From contig NZ_LMQH01000011.1 of assembly GCF_001424105.1 (NCBI RefSeq), positions 2,234,184-2,298,183 of the forward strand: a stretch of 64,000 nucleotides of DNA. Direction: 5' to 3'. Below, piece by piece: positions 9,430 to 17,638 of this stretch. Every line of letters begins with the position of its first letter. Within the stretch, counting starts at the first letter, position 1. The notes under the pieces were generated by a model. That model was not told the origin of the DNA and searched no databases. It worked only from the letters and a program-made list of their open reading frames with translations. This DNA comes from Chryseobacterium sp. Leaf394 (GTDB taxonomy: Bacteria; Bacteroidota; Bacteroidia; Flavobacteriales; Weeksellaceae). The translations under genes were made by a program, and so were the position numbers.

Positions 9430-9837
9430 ATGGGAAAAATCATTTTTACAATACTTCTTTTCAGCCTTTCCACAGTAAGTGCGCAGACTATTGAATCGTC
9501 AAGCCGAAATACAACAGGTTATATCAAACGTGACGGAACAATCGAAAGCAGCAGCCGTTCGACGTTAGGTTACATTAAAAATGACGGTACCATTGAAAAC
9601 AGCAGCCGAAGCACGATCGGATACATTAAAAGTGACGGAACTATCGAAAATAAAAACCGCTCGACTGTTGGCTACGTTAAAAAAGACGGGACGGTGGAAA
9701 ATAGCAGTCACTCTACCATTGGGTATATCAAAGACGATGGAACCGTAGAAAACAGCAGCCGCAGCACCATTGGCTATGCAAAAGGCATCAGAAAAGAATG
9801 GGCAGCAGTGGCGTTTTTCTTTTTTAACTTTGATTAA
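9430..9837 (+). CDS. Secreted repeat protein, 5-fold beta-flower-like
   Basis: A signal peptide (MGKIIFTILLFSLSTVSAQ, cleavage after about residue 19) is followed by six near-identical repeats of 16 residues with consensus SSRSTIGYIKxDGTIEN. A short tail with WAAVAFFFFNFD ends the protein. The repeat pattern and terminal segment match what RefSeq calls 5-fold beta-flower proteins in Bacteroidetes, where each repeat supplies a beta-hairpin of a propeller-like disc. The cellular role is unknown. Repeats are conserved in protein but diverged at codon level (for example AGCAGCCGT against AGCCGAAGC), so they are old or under selection. Single-gene unit. Confidence 0.78.
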   Translation: MGKIIFTILLFSLSTVSAQTIESSSRNTTGYIKRDGTIESSSRSTLGYIKNDGTIENSSRSTIGYIKSDGTIENKNRSTVGYVKKDGTVENSSHSTIGYIKDDGTVENSSRSTIGYAKGIRKEWAAVAFFFFNFD

Positions 9838-9892
9838 TCATCCGTTTCCTGGAAAAACTTCTTCTCGTTAAAAGCTTCAAGGTTTTTGAAGC

Positions 9893-9955
9893 AGGATAGC
9901 GCGGATTTGCAATCACGATAGCGCGGATCCGATAGGCGGATTTGCAATCCGTGCT
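9893..9955. repeat. Dispersed-type intergenic repeat GATAGCGCGGAT
   Basis: GATAGCGCGGAT occurs at about 9895 and 9919, and GCGGATTTGCAATC occurs at about 9901 and 9937. This makes two overlapping imperfect copies of one phrase. It is GC-rich compared with the surroundings and noncoding. Confidence 0.65.
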
Positions 9956-9970
9956 TAATATTACACAAAA

Positions 9971-9993
9971 AAACCACCGAAATCCGGTGGTTT
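9971..9993 (-). terminator. Terminator of pnp
   Basis: AAACCACCG (9971-9979) pairs with CGGTGGTTT (9985-9993). The minus strand continues into a T run. It lies 17 bases after the pnp stop. Confidence 0.85.
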
Positions 9994-10009
9994 ATTATTT
10001 ATAAGATTA

Positions 10010-12277
10010 TTAATCTTGTGGTTCGTTCAAAGGCTTGTGCTCGCCCGGCTGATCTCTTCCTTCAGGATTTAATTTTCCTTCCGGTCTTGCAGGTCTCTCA
10101 GATCTGTTTTGACCTTCCGGTCTTGGAGCTCTCTGCTCACCTTCTTTTTTCTCCGGTCTTGGTGGTCTTGGCAATAAAACTTTTCTGGAAAGTTTCATTT
10201 TTTTACGGTCGTCGTAACCCATAAATTTCACCTCAACCTGATCTCCCTCATTGTAAGGAACTTTATCAAGTCTTGCCCACTCGATTTCAGAGATGTGAAG
10301 AAGACCTTCAGTACCTTTAGCAATCGCTACGAATGCTCCGAAATCCATTACTTTCACAACTCTTCCCTGGTAAACTTCACCTACAACAGGCACAAAAGTA
10401 ATCTCGTTGATTTTTGCAATCGCCTCGTTGATTTTCTCTCTGCTCACACCAGAAATTTCGATTCTACCGATCTCGCCAACTTCTTCAATTGCGATCACAG
10501 TATCTGTATCTTTCTGCATTTGCTGAATGATTTTTCCTCCAGGTCCGATTACAGCACCGATGAAATCTTTAGAAATTTCCATCATCACCATTTTCGGAGC
10601 GTGAGGTTTCACGTCTTCTCTTGGTGCAGAAATCGTTTCATTTAATTTATCAAGAATATGTAATCTTCCGTCTCTTGCCTGTAGAAGGGCTTTCTCCATG
10701 ATCTCCATTGATAATCCTTGAACTTTGATGTCCATTTGGCAAGCCGTGATTCCGTCTGCTGTTCCTGTTACTTTAAAATCCATATCTCCCAAGTGATCTT
10801 CATCACCCAAGATATCAGAAAGCACAGTATATTTACCTGACTTTACATCAGTTACCAATCCCATTGCAATACCTGAAACCGGCTTCTTGATCTGAACACC
10901 CGCATCCATCAATGCTAAAGTTCCTGCACAGACAGTCGCCATAGAAGATGAACCGTTGGATTCTAAAATATCAGAAACGATACGGATTGTATAAGGATTT
11001 TCTTCCGGGATCATGTTTGCCAAAGCTCTCTGAGCTAAGTTTCCGTGCCCCACTTCTCTTCTTGAAGTTCCTCTCAAAGGACGAGCTTCACCAGTTGAGA
11101 ACGGCGGGAAGTTATAATGAAGGAAGAATCTCTCGTCATAGTTTACCATTACGCTGTCTACCATGTTTGCATCTTTTACTGAGCCTAAAGTTACAGCCGT
11201 TAAAGACTGAGTTTCACCTCTTGTAAAGATTGCAGAACCGTGAGCTCCCGGTAAATAATCGATTTCAGACCAGATCGGACGAATAGTCTGAGGATCACGA
11301 CCGTCAAGACGGATTTTATCATTGATAATCATCTGACGCATCGCTTCTTTTTCCACATCGTGGAAATATACTTTAGCGAAAGGAGTTACTCTTTCAAGCT
11401 CTTCAGCATGTTCTACATACTGAGCTAAAAATTCAGCCAAAACAGCTTTGAATTTCTCACCTCTCTCCTCTTTTCCGGAAGGAATTTTTGCTACTTCGTA
11501 TACTTTATCGTATGTTTCTTTCCACACTTTCTCACGGATTGCTTCGTCGTGATTTTCGTGGCTATATTCTCTTTTTGGGAATGATTTGCCTACTTTTTCA
11601 GCTAATCTTTCCTGAGCTTCAACCTGTTTTTTGATTTCTTCGTGAGCAAAAGTAATCGCTTCAAGCATTTCTGCTTCTGTGATCTCTTTCATCTCTCCTT
11701 CCACCATTACGATAGAATCTTTGGTTGCACCAACCATGATGTCAAGGTCAGCCAGTTTAAGATCTTCATAATTAGGATTAATTGCCAGTTTCCCGTCGAT
11801 TCTTACTACTCTTACTTCAGACATCGGTCCGTTGAAAGGAATATCGGTAATTGCAATCGCTGCAGACGCTGCCAAACCTGCTAAATCATCAGGAATTGAC
11901 TGTCCGTCATAAGAAATTAATGAAATCATTACCTGTACTTCCGCATGGAAATCTTCAGGGAATAATGGTCTTAAAACTCTGTCCACCAAACGCATTGTCA
12001 GAATTTCCTGATCAGATGGTCTCGCTTCTCTTCTGAAAAAGTTACCGGGGATTTTTCCACCTGCGTAGAATTTTTCTCTGTAATCTACTGTTAATGGTAA
12101 GAAATCTACACCATCTTTTGCTTCTTTGCTGGCTACAACAGTTGCTAAAAGCATTGTTCCGCCGATTTTTACTACAACAGAACCGTCAGCCTGTTTTGCC
12201 AGTTTTCCTGTTTCTAAAGTGATCTCTCTGCCGTCTGCAAGAATGATCGTTTCTCTAATTGCTTGAGGTATACTCAT
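10010..12277 (-). CDS. pnp: Polyribonucleotide nucleotidyltransferase (PNPase)
   Basis: PNPase degrades RNA 3' to 5' by phosphorolysis and is part of the RNA degradosome in many bacteria. This 755-aa protein has two RNase PH domains (about 10-230 and 310-540) and the catalytic [12 protein letters not shown] at 491-502 (D494, D500, K502 correspond to the E. coli acidic and lysine residues). A KH domain has GPGGK at 579-582, and an S1 domain spans 632-697. A proline- and charge-rich tail of about 50 residues ([20 protein letters not shown]) is typical of Bacteroidetes copies. rpsO lies upstream on the same strand, but an outer-membrane gene sits between them. A minus-strand TAAATTTG box at 12350-12343 is a likely own promoter. 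Confidence 0.97.
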   Translation of the reverse strand: MSIPQAIRETIILADGREITLETGKLAKQADGSVVVKIGGTMLLATVVASKEAKDGVDFLPLTVDYREKFYAGGKIPGNFFRREARPSDQEILTMRLVDRVLRPLFPEDFHAEVQVMISLISYDGQSIPDDLAGLAASAAIAITDIPFNGPMSEVRVVRIDGKLAINPNYEDLKLADLDIMVGATKDSIVMVEGEMKEITEAEMLEAITFAHEEIKKQVEAQERLAEKVGKSFPKREYSHENHDEAIREKVWKETYDKVYEVAKIPSGKEERGEKFKAVLAEFLAQYVEHAEELERVTPFAKVYFHDVEKEAMRQMIINDKIRLDGRDPQTIRPIWSEIDYLPGAHGSAIFTRGETQSLTAVTLGSVKDANMVDSVMVNYDERFFLHYNFPPFSTGEARPLRGTSRREVGHGNLAQRALANMIPEENPYTIRIVSDILESNGSSSMATVCAGTLALMDAGVQIKKPVSGIAMGLVTDVKSGKYTVLSDILGDEDHLGDMDFKVTGTADGITACQMDIKVQGLSMEIMEKALLQARDGRLHILDKLNETISAPREDVKPHAPKMVMMEISKDFIGAVIGPGGKIIQQMQKDTDTVIAIEEVGEIGRIEISGVSREKINEAIAKINEITFVPVVGEVYQGRVVKVMDFGAFVAIAKGTEGLLHISEIEWARLDKVPYNEGDQVEVKFMGYDDRKKMKLSRKVLLPRPPRPEKKEGEQRAPRPEGQNRSERPARPEGKLNPEGRDQPGEHKPLNEPQD

Positions 12278-12342
12278 AAATTGTTTTGTGTTGCACTCCG
12301 TATTGAGTGCTTTAATTATTATATTTCGTCTAAAATGTGGTG

Positions 12343-12350
12343 CAAATTTA
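12343..12350 (-). promoter_or_regulatory. Candidate -7 box of pnp
   Basis: TAAATTTG on the minus strand fits TAnnTTTG, followed by GC as in strong Bacteroidetes promoters. It lies 66 bases before the pnp ATG. No clear -33 TTTG is seen. Confidence 0.5.
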
Positions 12351-12434
12351 AGGTATTATTTGTTATAATATCCTATTTTATAGATTTAAGGAGTAAATTG
12401 TAGATTTTAAACATTTAAATCGTAAACATCAGCA

Positions 12435-13613
12435 TTACTTTCTGTTTTTGTTTTTGATAATGGTGTAGCCCAGTCTCCATTCAAGAAAATCTGCCACGTG
12501 GAAATTGTAGGCTCTGATACCGAAAGAGGCGAAAAGGCGGTCTGTAATCTGATATTGAAGTGCAATTTTCTGGAAGATGATGTTGTTGTCATATCTCCGC
12601 GTTGTTTTAAATGGATACACTCCGGCCCCGACTGTCACATAAAGTTTCCCAATCATCAGACGGTAAGTCGGAACGACGCTCACAAGCAGTCTGTCATGCG
12701 AAAACCTCTTTTTTCTGTACAGCGTACTGTCTACCACATAGCCCTGATAATTGTATTCTCCGTCATAATTTACTCCCACACCCAATCCGTAGGCAGACTT
12801 GTCTGAGTACTGATGCATGTACAAAAGGTCGGCACCATAAACATTGTATTCATAACCATCGTACAGTTTAATATCGTCACGGTTGTCGCCCTGATAAAAA
12901 GTATCTTTTCTTCCTCCAAACACTGAAAATTCCAGAGTGTTGTGTTTTTCTGAAGGCTGGTAGATGGTATCTGACTGAATAGGTTTAATTCTCTCCGGAT
13001 AATAAATGAGACTTAACTGTCCCGAAGCCATATTTAAACCTTTATTTGGCACTTTGGTAGAACCGTTGGATAAGTGATTATATTTTACATTTAAACCCAG
13101 ATCAAAATGCTCACCTATTTCATAATAAAGTCCTGTACTTGCACTGATATACATATTGGTTTCAGCACCTATCGAGATATTGTAGTACTGCCTGTCAAAA
13201 TCATGCACATTTGAATTAAAAGAAATCCCGAAATTCACACCGTACATCCATTTCAGTTTATTCCACTGGTTTATTTTGGCGTTGTAAATTCCGTAAATTC
13301 CGTAAGGACTGCCCATATCTCTGCCTTTTAAAAAATCAAGAGCAAAAACTCCGAAACCTATTTGCGGGTAATTGTAGAGCTTCTCCCAATCTCTGCTGCC
13401 ATCAGTCTGTTTCAGAAACTGAAAGTTGTATCCTGTGTACGCTTTGTGTCTGTAAAAATTCAGAGATTCGTTGGTTGGAATAATTCCCCCATACTCTGTT
13501 CCTGCTGAGAATGCCCATCTGCGGGGTTTTATGCTGTCGTTTTCCTGTGAATACAGAAATGTATTTGAAAGCATTAGAATTAAGAAAATATAAAATCTGC
13601 GAACCACGGGCAT
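12435..13613 (-). CDS. Acyloxyacyl hydrolase, PagL-like outer-membrane lipid A deacylase
   Basis: A signal peptide (FLILMLSNTFLYSQ) precedes a beta-barrel of alternating aromatic strands. The PagL active-site motif appears as NHLSNG at 179-184, giving H180 and S182 as the catalytic pair. PagL-type enzymes remove the 3-O-linked acyl chain from lipid A in the outer membrane. At 392 aa it is about twice the size of Salmonella PagL. The C-terminal half (from about residue 210) is extra sequence, probably further barrel strands. It lies between rpsO and pnp on the same strand. The fold and motif are clear; the activity is inferred. Confidence 0.8.
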   Translation of the reverse strand: MPVVRRFYIFLILMLSNTFLYSQENDSIKPRRWAFSAGTEYGGIIPTNESLNFYRHKAYTGYNFQFLKQTDGSRDWEKLYNYPQIGFGVFALDFLKGRDMGSPYGIYGIYNAKINQWNKLKWMYGVNFGISFNSNVHDFDRQYYNISIGAETNMYISASTGLYYEIGEHFDLGLNVKYNHLSNGSTKVPNKGLNMASGQLSLIYYPERIKPIQSDTIYQPSEKHNTLEFSVFGGRKDTFYQGDNRDDIKLYDGYEYNVYGADLLYMHQYSDKSAYGLGVGVNYDGEYNYQGYVVDSTLYRKKRFSHDRLLVSVVPTYRLMIGKLYVTVGAGVYPFKTTRRYDNNIIFQKIALQYQITDRLFASFGIRAYNFHVADFLEWRLGYTIIKNKNRK

Positions 13614-13698
13614 TTTATTTTAGAAAGTGACAAATTTAACGATTAGGTTTTAATTAAATTACAAATCAGGTTTAGTTTTGAAACTAAATCCATAAAAA

Positions 13699-13722
13699 AA
13701 GCAACCTCTTTCGAAGTTGCTT
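13699..13722 (-). terminator. Terminator of rpsO
   Basis: AGCAAC and GTTGCT form the stem around TCTTTCGA-type loop bases. The minus strand ends in a T run directly after rpsO. It probably separates rpsO from the acyloxyacyl hydrolase gene. Confidence 0.8.
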
Positions 13723-13746
13723 CTTTATTTTTGGAAATCGGATAGA

Positions 13747-14016
13747 TTATTTTCTTAAACCAAGTTCAGCAATAATTGCTCTGTATCTTGTGATATCTTT
13801 TTTCTTAAGATAATCTAATAAGCTTTTTCTCTTACCTACTAATTTCACCAAAGATCTTTCAGTATTGAAATCGTGACGATTTGCCTTCAAATGCTGAGAT
13901 AAGTGGTTGATTCTGAAAGTAAATAGAGCTACCTGTCCTTCAGCGCTTCCTGTGTCTGTTGCAGATTTACCGTGCTTTGCGAAAATTTCTGCTTTTTTTT
14001 CTGTTGTTAAGTACAT
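13747..14016 (-). CDS. rpsO: 30S ribosomal protein S15
   Basis: The 89-aa protein has the full S15 pattern. ATDTGSAEGQVALFTFRINHL is near residues 19-40, the HLKANRHDFNTERSLVKLVGKRKSLLDYLKKKD core follows, and the end is YRAIIAELGLRK. S15 binds 16S rRNA early in small-subunit assembly. It is a single unit with a promoter (-7 box at 14059-14052) and its own terminator. rpsO-pnp neighbourhood is common in bacteria, but here another gene separates the two. Confidence 0.98.
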   Translation of the reverse strand: MYLTTEKKAEIFAKHGKSATDTGSAEGQVALFTFRINHLSQHLKANRHDFNTERSLVKLVGKRKSLLDYLKKKDITRYRAIIAELGLRK

Positions 14017-14051
14017 TCCAATATTGTTTAATGATTATTATGTAACGGGTG

Positions 14052-14082
14052 CAAAAGTACAACAATTTTCTGAATCAGAAAA
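14052..14082 (-). promoter_or_regulatory. rpsO promoter with upstream palindrome
   Basis: The minus strand carries TACTTTTG followed by C (14059-14052) as -7 box. Just upstream, at 14066-14082, is the 17-base palindrome TTTTCTGAATCAGAAAA, in the place where the -33 box would be. It may be a protein-binding site or chance AT symmetry. Confidence 0.5.
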
Positions 14083-14166
14083 CTGTAAAACATTATTTTA
14101 GTATCAACCTGGCGGAAACTTTATTAAAATTATCAAAAAAATAAGTCTTATCTCATTAAAAGACAG

Positions 14167-14174
14167 TATTTTTG
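14167..14174 (+). promoter_or_regulatory. -7 box of the 181-aa secreted protein gene
   Basis: TATTTTTG followed by C matches TAnnTTTG. The ATG lies only 9 bases downstream, so the transcript is nearly leaderless. Confidence 0.55.
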
Positions 14175-14183
14175 CATGTATAA

Positions 14184-14729
14184 ATGAGAAAAGAATTATT
14201 ATTTACCCTGATCCTGATTTTTGCCCTGAAAACCAACACAATTTCAGCACAGAAACATCATGATATTCAAAACATTCTCTACTTCAATCCTGAGGTGGAA
14301 CCTGATGTTGAAGAGATCAAGGAACCGACAAATCTTGCCTTTTTCAGTGCCGTTTCAGATCATATCAGCACGCATAAGAAAAGAAAAATGCTGAAAACTG
14401 AAATTCAGCTGTCTTTTGAAAACGCCGATCCGAAGACCATTTCAGATTACGCCGTAAACAATGATGCCGATTTTGTAACGGTTTCTAAAGTTAAATACTT
14501 CAAAGTAGGCTTAGGAAAATACGTATTTTCGAATCAGGTGGTTGTGAGCATGAAACTTTTCGATAAGAGCGGAAATCTCATTACAGAATCTTCCTACGAT
14601 ACCTACAGAAAAAATATGCGGATGCTGGGTTCAGCAGAAAATTCCATTAAAATAGGAACTGCCGGAGCTCTGAAAAACATTTTCAAAAACCTGCGGAAAC
14701 TGAAACCGACTACAGACAACGACATCTAA
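14184..14729 (+). CDS. Secreted hypothetical protein, 181 aa
   Basis: A signal peptide (MRKELLFTLILIFALKTNTISAQ) is followed by a mature domain of about 158 residues. This has a helix-strand pattern with KHHDIQNILYFNPEVEPDVEE at the start, then ISDYAVNNDADFVTVSKVKYF and VVVSMKLFDKSGNLITESSYDTYR. The segment naming a Ca2+-like or beta-sandwich turn (FDKSGNLI) is common in periplasmic proteins but is not diagnostic. It is followed 82 bases later by mgtE, which has its own promoter. I do not recognise the family. Confidence 0.65.
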   Translation: MRKELLFTLILIFALKTNTISAQKHHDIQNILYFNPEVEPDVEEIKEPTNLAFFSAVSDHISTHKKRKMLKTEIQLSFENADPKTISDYAVNNDADFVTVSKVKYFKVGLGKYVFSNQVVVSMKLFDKSGNLITESSYDTYRKNMRMLGSAENSIKIGTAGALKNIFKNLRKLKPTTDNDI

Positions 14730-14784
14730 AGTTTAATAAATCCTTAAATTTAGGCGGTTCTTCGTATAGTTTTAAAATTTGATT

Positions 14785-14792
14785 TATTTTTG
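14785..14792 (+). promoter_or_regulatory. -7 box that decides the mgtE start
   Basis: TATTTTTG followed by C is a perfect TAnnTTTG box. Transcription would start near 14797, so the upstream in-frame TTG at 14779 cannot be in the message. The TTG at 14812 is the first usable start. Confidence 0.6.
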
Positions 14793-14811
14793 CATAGCTA
14801 AAATTTCTATC

Positions 14812-16134
14812 TTGAATCAATCTGACGAACTTATCTTCAACCCTGCCGACATTGCCGAAACACTCAGCGAATTACCCGCTGACGAAAGACTGTTGGCATT
14901 TCTGAAAGTTCCGAAAGAATACAAAGCTGACGTTTTCTCGCATCTTGACCCTGATTTTCAGGAAGAAACCATCCGAAGCATCACAAGTGCCGAGGTTTCT
15001 GAAATCCTGAATGCGATGACTCCGGATGACAGAACTTCCCTGTTTGAAGATTTTCCGGATGAACTTATCAAATATTCCATCAATCATCTTAATCCTCAGG
15101 AAAGAAGAATTGCACTGAAACTTTTGGGTTACGATTCTGATTCCATCGCCCGTCTGATGACGCCTTACTACATCCAGATCCGAAAAGAATGGACGATAAA
15201 AAGATGTCTTCAGCAGATTAAAAAAGTAGGAAGCAAGGTAGAAACGATGAATTACCTTTACGTAGTTGACGAAAGAAACCGACTGATTGACGATATTGCT
15301 CTGGGAAGTCTGCTTTTAGAGGAAGAAGAAACTCTCATTTCAGAAATTACAGATAATCATTTCGTCGCAATTACAACAACAACTTCAAAAGAAGATGCAG
15401 TTCAGTATTTTGAAAAATACGACCGTGCTGCACTTCCCATCGTTACTGAAGCAGGAGTTTTGGTAGGAATTGTTACGATTGACGATATCTTAGATCAGAT
15501 TGAATCTCAGAATACAGAAGATATTCAGAAATTCGGGGGTGTAGACGCGTTGGATGATCCTTATATTCAGACGCACTGGTGGGAAATGATTAAAAAAAGA
15601 GGTCTCTGGCTGATTGTACTTTTCTTCTTACAGTTGATTACCGCATCAGTAATGGGTTTTTATGAAAATGAAATTGAAAAAGCTGTCGTTTTAGCCCTGT
15701 TTATTCCTTTGATTATTTCCAGTGGCGGAAATTCAGGATCGCAGGCAGCAACGCTGATCATCCGTGCTATGGCTTTACAGGAAATTACGATAAAAGACTG
15801 GTGGATCGTAATGAAAAAAGAGCTTCTTACCGGAATTATTCTGGGAACTTTTCTCGGAGTGATCGGGTTTTTCAGAATTATGATCTGGCACGAACTTGGC
15901 TGGTTTGATTATGGAGATTACTGGTTTTTCATCGGCATCAGCGCAGGGATTTCTCTGGCGATGATTGTACTTTGGGGAACAATTTCCGGTTCTATGGTTC
16001 CGTTTATCCTTAAAAAATTCGATCTTGATCCTGCAACCTCATCTGCACCATTCGTGGCAACACTGGTCGATGTAACCGGACTGATTATCTATTTTACAAT
16101 TGCCGCAATGTTTTTAACCGGAAAACTTTTGTAA
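14812..16134 (+). CDS. mgtE: Magnesium transporter MgtE
   Basis: MgtE is a homodimeric inner-membrane Mg2+ channel gated by cytoplasmic Mg2+. The cytoplasmic part shows the N domain ([22 protein letters not shown] and the acidic superhelix). It also shows two CBS domains ([21 protein letters not shown] and [23 protein letters not shown]). The last 180 residues hold five membrane helices, with [15 protein letters not shown] at the pore and [22 protein letters not shown] near the end. Starting at TTG 14812 gives 440 aa, typical for the family. No ATG exists near the N-terminus, so the rare start is unavoidable. Regulation by Mg2+ is known for the family and not visible here. Confidence 0.93.
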   Translation: MNQSDELIFNPADIAETLSELPADERLLAFLKVPKEYKADVFSHLDPDFQEETIRSITSAEVSEILNAMTPDDRTSLFEDFPDELIKYSINHLNPQERRIALKLLGYDSDSIARLMTPYYIQIRKEWTIKRCLQQIKKVGSKVETMNYLYVVDERNRLIDDIALGSLLLEEEETLISEITDNHFVAITTTTSKEDAVQYFEKYDRAALPIVTEAGVLVGIVTIDDILDQIESQNTEDIQKFGGVDALDDPYIQTHWWEMIKKRGLWLIVLFFLQLITASVMGFYENEIEKAVVLALFIPLIISSGGNSGSQAATLIIRAMALQEITIKDWWIVMKKELLTGIILGTFLGVIGFFRIMIWHELGWFDYGDYWFFIGISAGISLAMIVLWGTISGSMVPFILKKFDLDPATSSAPFVATLVDVTGLIIYFTIAAMFLTGKLL

Positions 16135-16160
16135 TTTTAGACACCATCTAAAATTATTCA

Positions 16161-16886
16161 ATGAAAGTAGTTTCTCTCGTACCCTCAATTACTGAGGCTT
16201 TATTCGATTTAGGTTTAACGGAAAATGAAATCGTCGGAAGGACAAAATTCTGCATTCACCCAAGAGAAAAAGTGAAAAATGTAGAAATCATCGGTGGGAC
16301 AAAAAATCTTAATCTGGAGAAAATTAAAAGTTTACAACCTGATATTATTCTTGCCAATAAGGAAGAGAATGTGAAAGAACAGGTTGAGGATCTCATGAAA
16401 GATTTTAAAGTGATGGTGACCAATGTTGAAAATATCGAAGACAATTATTACCTTCTGAAAACCCTTGGAAACCTTTTTAATAAAGAAGAAAAAGCACAAC
16501 AGTATAATCTGAAAATTTATGACGTTCTTCAAAATTCAAAAATAAATTCTCCTGTAAAAGCGGCATATCTGATCTGGAAAAATCCTTACATGACGGTTGG
16601 CTCAGATACTTTTATTGATAAAGTTTTACAAGAAATCGGTTTTAAAAATTTATTTGAAGACCGAAAACGTTATCCTGAAATTCAAGTTGAAGATCTGGCT
16701 GGTGCCGATGTTATTATGCTCTCGTCGGAGCCTTTTCCGTTTAAAGAAAAGCATATTCTGGAATTGAAAGAGATTTATCCTAACAAGAAAATCATGATTG
16801 TAGATGGCGAGGCATTTTCATGGTATGGGACGCATATTGCGAAGTGTGAGGATTATTTTAAAGAGTTGGTTTCGGAATTTCATTAA
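16161..16886 (+). CDS. BtuF/FhuD-like helical-backbone metal-receptor protein, no signal peptide
   Basis: The 241-aa protein begins MKVVSLVPSITEALFDLGL, the usual opening of the mature vitamin B12- or siderophore-binding fold, with VGRTKFCIHP, GGTKNLNLEKIKSLQPDIILANKEEN and a second lobe containing WKNPYMTVGSDTFIDKVLQEIGFKNLF. No export signal or lipobox is present, so the protein is probably cytoplasmic. Such signal-less versions are common in Bacteroidetes, often outside transporter operons, and their role is unclear. It starts 26 bases after mgtE and may be cotranscribed with it. No ABC permease is nearby. Confidence 0.8.
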   Translation: MKVVSLVPSITEALFDLGLTENEIVGRTKFCIHPREKVKNVEIIGGTKNLNLEKIKSLQPDIILANKEENVKEQVEDLMKDFKVMVTNVENIEDNYYLLKTLGNLFNKEEKAQQYNLKIYDVLQNSKINSPVKAAYLIWKNPYMTVGSDTFIDKVLQEIGFKNLFEDRKRYPEIQVEDLAGADVIMLSSEPFPFKEKHILELKEIYPNKKIMIVDGEAFSWYGTHIAKCEDYFKELVSEFH

Positions 16887-16915
16887 AATATTTTCGGTTA
16901 TAGAATTTAAATGTG

Positions 16916-17128
16916 AGTTCGCCCTTTCAGGGCTTATGATTACTTTATCTGATTATTCATAGGGCTTCACCCTATGCTATTGTTTTCGCCCTTTAAAGGC
17001 TTTTTAAATAACAAAGCATTTAATTATTTTCAAATAAATAATTCCAACAAAAGTTTCATTTATACTTTGGCTAAAGTTCGGTATTCTACAAAAAATGAAA
17101 GCGGACTAAAGTCAGCTCCTGTTAATAA
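16916..17128. repeat. Intergenic repeats of two dispersed types
   Basis: The left part (16919-17007) has CGCCCTTTCAGGGCT, ATAGGGCTTCACCCTATGCTAT and CGCCCTTTAAAGGCT, each a small imperfect palindrome. The right part (17063-17128) has TTTGGCTAAAG, then GCGGACTAAAGTCAGCTCCT. A close relative of the right part is at 48053-48118. Neither part codes for protein. Confidence 0.65.
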
Positions 17129-17130
17129 AA

Positions 17131-17154
17131 AAACTCAGACCGAAATCTGAGTTT
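17131..17154 (-). terminator. Terminator of the GAF-domain gene
   Basis: AAACTCAGA (17131-17139) pairs with TCTGAGTTT (17146-17154) around CCGAAA. The minus strand continues with a T run. It lies 24 bases after the stop codon. Confidence 0.85.
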
Positions 17155-17177
17155 TATGTTTTAAAATTTAAATAAGA

Positions 17178-17627
17178 TTACAGAATCCTGGAAACTTCAT
17201 TACAAAGCCATTCCAATAATTCTAAATCTTCTTTTGTAAAAGGATCAATCGTATGGGAATCGATATCTATCTGACCAATATTTTCGCCGTTTTTAAAGAT
17301 CGGAACAACGATTTCAGCTTTTGTATCGATGGAGCAGCTCAGATAGTTGTCCTGCAAATGCACGTCGGGAACGATGAAAGTTTCATTGGAAACTGCTACC
17401 TGTCCGCAAATTCCTTTTCCGTAAGGAATGATGATGTGATCTGTTTCTGCTCCCACGTAAGGACCAAGTTTCAACTCATCTTTATCTCCGTTTTTGAAGT
17501 AAAAACCCGTCCAATTGAAGTAGGAAATTTCCTGATCCAACAGGTGGCAAACCTTTTCAAGTTTCTCTTCTGTATTATGTTTCGGACTTTCAAGAATAGA
17601 CGAAAGTCTCTTTTTTAATTCTGACAT
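17178..17627 (-). CDS. GAF-domain protein, free methionine-(R)-sulfoxide reductase-like
   Basis: A single GAF domain fills this 149-aa protein. WTGFYF at 39-44, GKGICGQVAVS at 70-80, VPDVH and SCSIDTKAEIVVP follow the fRMsr (YebR) pattern. C74 and C98 match two of the three cysteines of that enzyme. The third position, ten residues before C74, is H64 instead of Cys. Enzymes of this family reduce free Met-R-sulfoxide in the cytoplasm. With one cysteine missing, the disulfide relay may differ or activity may be lost. It ends 12 bases upstream-side of the large conserved gene on the same strand, so the two may form an operon. Confidence 0.82.
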   Translation of the reverse strand: MSELKKRLSSILESPKHNTEEKLEKVCHLLDQEISYFNWTGFYFKNGDKDELKLGPYVGAETDHIIIPYGKGICGQVAVSNETFIVPDVHLQDNYLSCSIDTKAEIVVPIFKNGENIGQIDIDSHTIDPFTKEDLELLEWLCNEVSRIL

Positions 17628-17638
17628 TATTTTATATT

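Noticed and set aside
14779..14811. Longer MgtE start at TTG 14779
   Set aside because: It overlaps and lies upstream of the -7 box at 14785-14792, so it would not be in the message. The TTG at 14812 fits the family N-terminus.
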